From Tannerellaceae bacterium (GTDB taxonomy: Bacteria; Bacteroidota; Bacteroidia; Bacteroidales; Tannerellaceae): a stretch of DNA of 10,441 nt. The notes below the pieces were generated by a model. It was not told the origin of the DNA and did not search any database. It saw only the letters and a list, made by a program, of their open reading frames with translations. Below, piece by piece: positions 7,472 to 10,441 of the stretch. Where the stretch lies: positions 1 through 10,441 of the forward strand of contig JAISRY010000034.1 in NCBI GenBank assembly GCA_031273385.1. The letters run 5' to 3'. Every line of letters starts with the position of its first letter. Position 1 is the first letter of the stretch. Made by a program: the position numbers and the translations under genes.

Positions 7472-7494
7472 AACAAGTTAGTTCTATATTTTTT

Positions 7495-8745
7495 TTATTT
7501 TTTATACGGCAAAAACGGGATGATAAAAAAGGCGGGGATGCAGCATACCGTTACCCAGATAAAAAAGGACCGGTAGCCGATCATCTCCTGTATCCATCCC
7601 GAAATCATACCCGGCAACATCATCCCCAACGCCATGAATCCCGTACAGATGGCATAATGGGAGGTCTTATACGCCCCGTCGGAAAACAGCATCAGATACA
7701 TGCCGTAGGCCGTAAACCCGAAGCCATACCCGAACTGCTCCGCAGCGACGCACAGGTTGATGACCCAACCGCTCTCCGGCATGGCGTAAGCGAGGTAAAA
7801 GTAGGCCAGGTTGGGGATCGAAATAGCCAACGCCATCGGAAGAAACCAGCGCCTCAACCCGCCGTATTTCGCGATAACGATGCCCCCCAGGATGCCGCCC
7901 AACGTCAAGGCGATCAAACCGATGCTACCATAAATAGCCCCTACCTCGCCCGTAGAAAGCGCCAACCCTCCCGCCTCCTTTTTGTCCAGGAGGAAAGGAG
8001 AGGCCAGCTTGACTAATTGGGACTCCCCCAACCGGTAGGTCAGCATGAAAAGCAGCGCCGGAACGATCCCCTTTTTACGGAAAAAACCGGCAAAGGCATT
8101 GCCGAAACCGGTGAAGATCGTCCGTACCGTAATCCCTGTACGCTGCTTGTCCTCCGCCGGAAAGGGGAGGATAAACCGGTGCCATATCCAGGCGGCCAGC
8201 GCGATGCCCGACAAGGCCAGAAAGGTGATACTCCAGGCGTAGGGCACGTTCCCCGAACGCTTTTCCAGAAAACCGGCAAACATCACCAGCAGCCCCTGCC
8301 CCGTCATCATCGCCACACGGTAACAGGTCGTGCGGATGCCGATAAAGAACGCCTGCTTCTCCTCCTTAAGCCCCAGCATATAAAAGCCGTCCGCCGCAAT
8401 ATCATGCGTGGCGGAGCTAAAGGCCATCAACCAGAAAAGGGCGAGCGTCGCCTGCAAAAAGAACCCCGCCGGAACGGTAAAGGCGACACCCGCCATACCC
8501 GCACCGATCAGCAGCTCCATGCTGCATATCCACCAGCGTTTGGTTTTTATCAGGTCGACGAAAGGGCTCCAAAGGGGCTTGATCACCCAGGGGAAATAGA
8601 GCCAACTGGTATACAGCGCAATATCGGTATTGGAAAGGCCCAGTTTCTTGTACATAATGACGGAAACGGCCATAACGGCGGCATAAGGCAACCCCTCGGC
8701 AAAGTAGAGGGAGGGTACCCATGCCCATGCCTTACCTGCTCTCAT
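7495..8745 (-). CDS. AmpG-like MFS permease
   Basis: Inner-membrane major facilitator superfamily transporter, 416 residues and almost wholly hydrophobic with about 12 predicted membrane segments. The opening YFAEGLPYAAVMAVSVIMYK, then WLYFPWVIKPLWSPFVD (48-64) and SSATHDIAADGFYMLGL (110-126), are the hallmarks of the AmpG branch. That family imports GlcNAc-anhydroMurNAc peptides during peptidoglycan recycling. The length is typical of short AmpG homologues. Its ATG overlaps the stop of the upstream carbon-nitrogen hydrolase by 4 bp (ATGA, 8742-8745), which implies translational coupling. The next gene, the transglutaminase-fold lipoprotein, starts 23 bp after its stop. Family membership is secure. 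Muropeptide as the true substrate is likely but not provable from sequence, since related Bacteroidota permeases carry other cargo. Confidence 0.88.
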   Translation of the reverse strand: MRAGKAWAWVPSLYFAEGLPYAAVMAVSVIMYKKLGLSNTDIALYTSWLYFPWVIKPLWSPFVDLIKTKRWWICSMELLIGAGMAGVAFTVPAGFFLQATLALFWLMAFSSATHDIAADGFYMLGLKEEKQAFFIGIRTTCYRVAMMTGQGLLVMFAGFLEKRSGNVPYAWSITFLALSGIALAAWIWHRFILPFPAEDKQRTGITVRTIFTGFGNAFAGFFRKKGIVPALLFMLTYRLGESQLVKLASPFLLDKKEAGGLALSTGEVGAIYGSIGLIALTLGGILGGIVIAKYGGLRRWFLPMALAISIPNLAYFYLAYAMPESGWVINLCVAAEQFGYGFGFTAYGMYLMLFSDGAYKTSHYAICTGFMALGMMLPGMISGWIQEMIGYRSFFIWVTVCCIPAFFIIPFLPYKK

Positions 8746-9527
8746 AGGTCAATCGAAAACGTATCGGCATCTTTCCATACGGGGAATTTCGTCCGTAAAT
8801 CGTCCAATTCGCTCCTGAGCAGGGTGCAGGTGCGTGTGATCTCCTCCCGCTTGCCGGCATCGGCGAATTTCTTTCCTTTAGGCGTATAGACCAGCGAATC
8901 GCCGCGGAAGACGAACCCCTTGCCGTCGATGCCCACGCGGTTGACGCCGCAGACGTAGGCCATATTCTCGATCGCCCTGGCCTGGAGAAGCGTTTTCCAG
9001 ACTTTCTTGCGTGTCTCCGGCCAGTTGGCGACGTAGATCAGGAGGTCGTAGCCGTTGCCGACATTACGGCTCCAAATGGGAAAGCGCAGGTCGTAACAGA
9101 CCAGCAGGCGGATGTTCCACCCCTTATACCGCACCGTCGTCTGCCCGTTGCCGGGCGTGAAGTAGCGGTCTTCTTCCGCCATACGGAACAGATGCCGCTT
9201 GTCGTAATAATATTCCTCGCCATCCGGCGTAATGAAAAAGGCGCGGTTGTAATACCTGCCATCTTCGGTGGCGATAAAACTGCCGGCAACCGCCATTTTA
9301 TACCGCTTCGCCCACCCTTTTATCGTAGGGACGGTTTTCCCATCCATCGTATCCCCCAGCTTTTCGACGTTCATCGAAAAACCGGTCGTAAAGGTCTCCG
9401 GCAATATGGCAAGGTCTGTCCTCCCGCTCACCCGGCGAAGCAACTCGCCGTAATAGCCGAGGTTCTCATCCCTGTCTTCCCAAATGATATGGGATTGGAT
9501 CATACTGATACGCAAATCGTCTACCAT
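8742..9527 (-). CDS. Carbon-nitrogen hydrolase (nitrilase superfamily, omega-amidase/YafV-like)
   Basis: Cytoplasmic amidase of the nitrilase superfamily, 261 residues, the normal length for single-domain members. The catalytic triad is visible: Glu44 in LPETFTTGF, Lys110 in DKRHLF and Cys144 in LLVCYDLRFP, with the supporting acidic pair in MAEED (about 119). The SMNVE after the first motif and the WPETRKKVWKTLLQARAIEN segment (169-188) match the omega-amidase/YafV group, which hydrolyses alpha-keto acid monoamides such as 2-oxoglutaramate. The start at 9527 keeps the first beta-strand (LRISMIQSHIIWED); a start at Met9 would destroy it. The gene lies 18 bp after the acyltransferase and overlaps the AmpG-like gene by 4 bp. 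Omega-amidase activity is the best guess; peptide-amide substrates cannot be excluded. Confidence 0.9.
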   Translation of the reverse strand: MVDDLRISMIQSHIIWEDRDENLGYYGELLRRVSGRTDLAILPETFTTGFSMNVEKLGDTMDGKTVPTIKGWAKRYKMAVAGSFIATEDGRYYNRAFFITPDGEEYYYDKRHLFRMAEEDRYFTPGNGQTTVRYKGWNIRLLVCYDLRFPIWSRNVGNGYDLLIYVANWPETRKKVWKTLLQARAIENMAYVCGVNRVGIDGKGFVFRGDSLVYTPKGKKFADAGKREEITRTCTLLRSELDDLRTKFPVWKDADTFSIDL

Positions 9528-9545
9528 AATATATTATGTCTTTTT

Positions 9546-10109
9546 CTATGTTTTCCCGCTTTCAGAGGCCTGTTCGAAATTCCCGGGATGACGCGCCGTC
9601 ACGCCACGGTAAAACGTCCTGATCCTGTGCATATCCGCCTCCACGTCGCCGGTCGGGTAAAAGAGCGCCTTCACCCCCACCTCTTTCTTCTTATAATCCA
9701 GATAGGCGACAAGGATGGGCACGTTGGCTTTTACGGCGATATAGTAAACGCCTTTCTTCCATTCTCCGGCCTTTTTCCGTGTCCCCTCCGGGGTGATCGC
9801 CAAATGAAATTCATCCCGCCGGGCGAACTCTTCCGCCATCTGGTCTGTCACCGACATCGGCTTACGCCGGTCTACCGGAATACCGCCCAGGGCGCCGAAC
9901 AGCAGGTTAAAAGGAAAGAAAAGCCACTCCTTTTTGATCAGGAAACAGGCTTTCCGCCCGATAGATACATAAAAAAGCTTCCCCAAAGGGAAATCCCAAT
10001 TGCTGGTATGGGGAGCGACACAAATCACACATTTCGGCACATATTCCCCCAGCGGCCCCAGCTTCCACCCCAACATGCGAAGCAGCCATTTACTGATCGC
10101 TTTCCTCAT
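9546..10109 (-). CDS. PlsC-like acyltransferase (1-acylglycerol-3-phosphate acyltransferase family)
   Basis: Acyl-CoA/ACP-dependent acyltransferase of the PlsC fold, 187 residues, at the short end for the family. Motif I is HTSNWD (His34 to Asp39, the HX4D dyad). GGIPVDR (75-81) corresponds to motif II. TPEGTR (106-111) is motif III, which binds the phosphate. NVPILVAYLD (129-138) is motif IV. There is no clear N-terminal transmembrane helix; the first 20 residues are a basic amphipathic stretch that could hold it at the inner membrane face. The substrate may be lysophosphatidate or another lysolipid. Short homologues of this kind differ from housekeeping PlsC, so I give no symbol. It is the first gene of the probable operon and has a promoter motif 41 nt upstream. 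The link to its neighbours' functions is not obvious. Confidence 0.88.
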   Translation of the reverse strand: MRKAISKWLLRMLGWKLGPLGEYVPKCVICVAPHTSNWDFPLGKLFYVSIGRKACFLIKKEWLFFPFNLLFGALGGIPVDRRKPMSVTDQMAEEFARRDEFHLAITPEGTRKKAGEWKKGVYYIAVKANVPILVAYLDYKKKEVGVKALFYPTGDVEADMHRIRTFYRGVTARHPGNFEQASESGKT

Positions 10110-10150
10110 CTTTCAACCATTGTATTGCTGTTTTGTACTATTAAGAAAGG

Positions 10151-10158
10151 CAAAGTTA
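10151..10158 (-). promoter_or_regulatory. Bacteroidota -7 promoter element for the acyltransferase-led operon
   Basis: The minus strand reads TAACTTTG, a perfect TAnnTTTG match ending 41 nt before the acyltransferase ATG. The upstream 60 bases are very A/T-rich. No convincing TTTG lies at the usual 19-21 bp spacing; a TTTG is present but only 12 bp away. It is the only strong candidate found for driving all four genes down to 4802. Confidence 0.5.
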
Positions 10159-10229
10159 AACATTTGTCACCAAATAACCACTTTTATTTTTATCCTATTT
10201 TTATTTCCTAACCTCATTGTCAATGATCC

Positions 10230-10330
10230 AACCAAGTTTATCAAAAAGGGAAATGACGGCGACAGCGTTTAGTGCCCGTCATTGCGAGTACCCAATAAAC
10301 CAGGTTTATCAAAAAGGGAAATGACGGCGA
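10230..10330. repeat. 33-bp direct repeat pair
   Basis: The segments 10230-10262 and 10298-10330 match at 32 of 33 positions (core TTTATCAAAAAGGGAAATG, single A/G difference at the fifth base) and are 68 bp apart start to start. Between them lies CCGTCATTGCGAG, which resembles the start of a widespread dispersed repeat and forms an 8-bp inverted match to AATGACGG in the first copy. The second copy begins within a small palindrome, ATAAACC-A-GGTTTAT (10295-10309). No gene is credible here. Confidence 0.85.
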
Positions 10331-10361
10331 TTGCAATCCCGTTAGGGGGACCGAGCGGGAG

Positions 10362-10441
10362 AACGTCATGTCGACCGAGCGCAGCGAGTGGAGACACCTC
10401 AGATCGAAAGGGCAGGCGGGTGCGATCTGAGGTGTCTCCAC
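10362..10441. repeat. Hairpin element, copy 2, cut by the right window edge
   Basis: The first 37 bases (10362-10398) are identical to the left arm of the element at 4650. Here the left stem runs unbroken for 45 bp (10362-10406). The 19 bases of the right arm visible before the edge (10423-10441) pair perfectly. The loop is 16 nt (10407-10422) and resembles the first copy's loop (AAGGGC then CGGGT). Relative to copy 1, one inner C:G pair is replaced by A:T and the T:T mismatch is repaired to T:A. Confidence 0.85.

Noticed and set aside
8017..10211. Plus-strand open frames of 290 and 339 codons
   Set aside because: Both are antisense to the permease, hydrolase and acyltransferase genes and lack promoter, start context or family motifs.
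10241..10441. A 66-codon minus-strand frame at the right edge
   Set aside because: It translates the hairpin element and the direct repeats and has no independent support.

Overview
The window looks like a chromosomal segment from a Bacteroidales bacterium (phylum Bacteroidota). Three perfect copies of the Bacteroidota -7 promoter element TAnnTTTG lie 33-41 nt upstream of the three transcription-unit starts. Start codons lack convincing Shine-Dalgarno sequences. The spacers carry palindromic and tandem repeats of a kind common in this phylum. The protein families (MaeB-type malic enzyme, PaaK-like ligase with an ACT partner, a large transglutaminase-fold lipoprotein) also fit. The coding DNA is fairly GC-rich, and I cannot name a genus from the sequence alone.

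All six recognised genes lie on the minus strand, so transcription runs from high to low coordinates, in three units. (1) 10158-4802: a probable four-gene operon encoding a PlsC-like acyltransferase, a carbon-nitrogen hydrolase, an AmpG-like MFS permease that overlaps the hydrolase by 4 bp, and an 889-residue transglutaminase-fold lipoprotein. (2) 4477-2655: a PaaK-like aryl-acetate CoA ligase followed 11 bp later by a small tandem ACT-domain protein. (3) 2299-1: a MaeB-type malic enzyme with a phosphotransacetylase-like tail, cut by the left edge only a few codons before its expected end.

The spacers hold most of the unexplained structure. The 2259-2654 spacer has a 9-bp-period CTTAAG array folded between inverted arms, a GC hairpin, a perfect 30-bp palindrome and a possible decayed small membrane protein. 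The 4406-4801 spacer has a four-copy 31-bp tandem repeat abutting the paaK-like promoter, a 105-bp hairpin element and a heptamer array. The 10110-10441 spacer has the operon promoter, a 33-bp direct repeat and a second copy of the hairpin element, cut by the right edge. The two hairpin copies differ in the inner stem in a way that preserves or improves base pairing.

The most interesting candidate system is the operon in unit 1. A lipoprotein with one apparently active and one degenerate transglutaminase-like core plus a cysteine-free thioredoxin-like tail is linked to a muropeptide-permease homologue and an amidase-family enzyme. This suggests cell-wall or peptide salvage, but that is inference. 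No RNA genes, CRISPR arrays, transposases or phage genes were seen.
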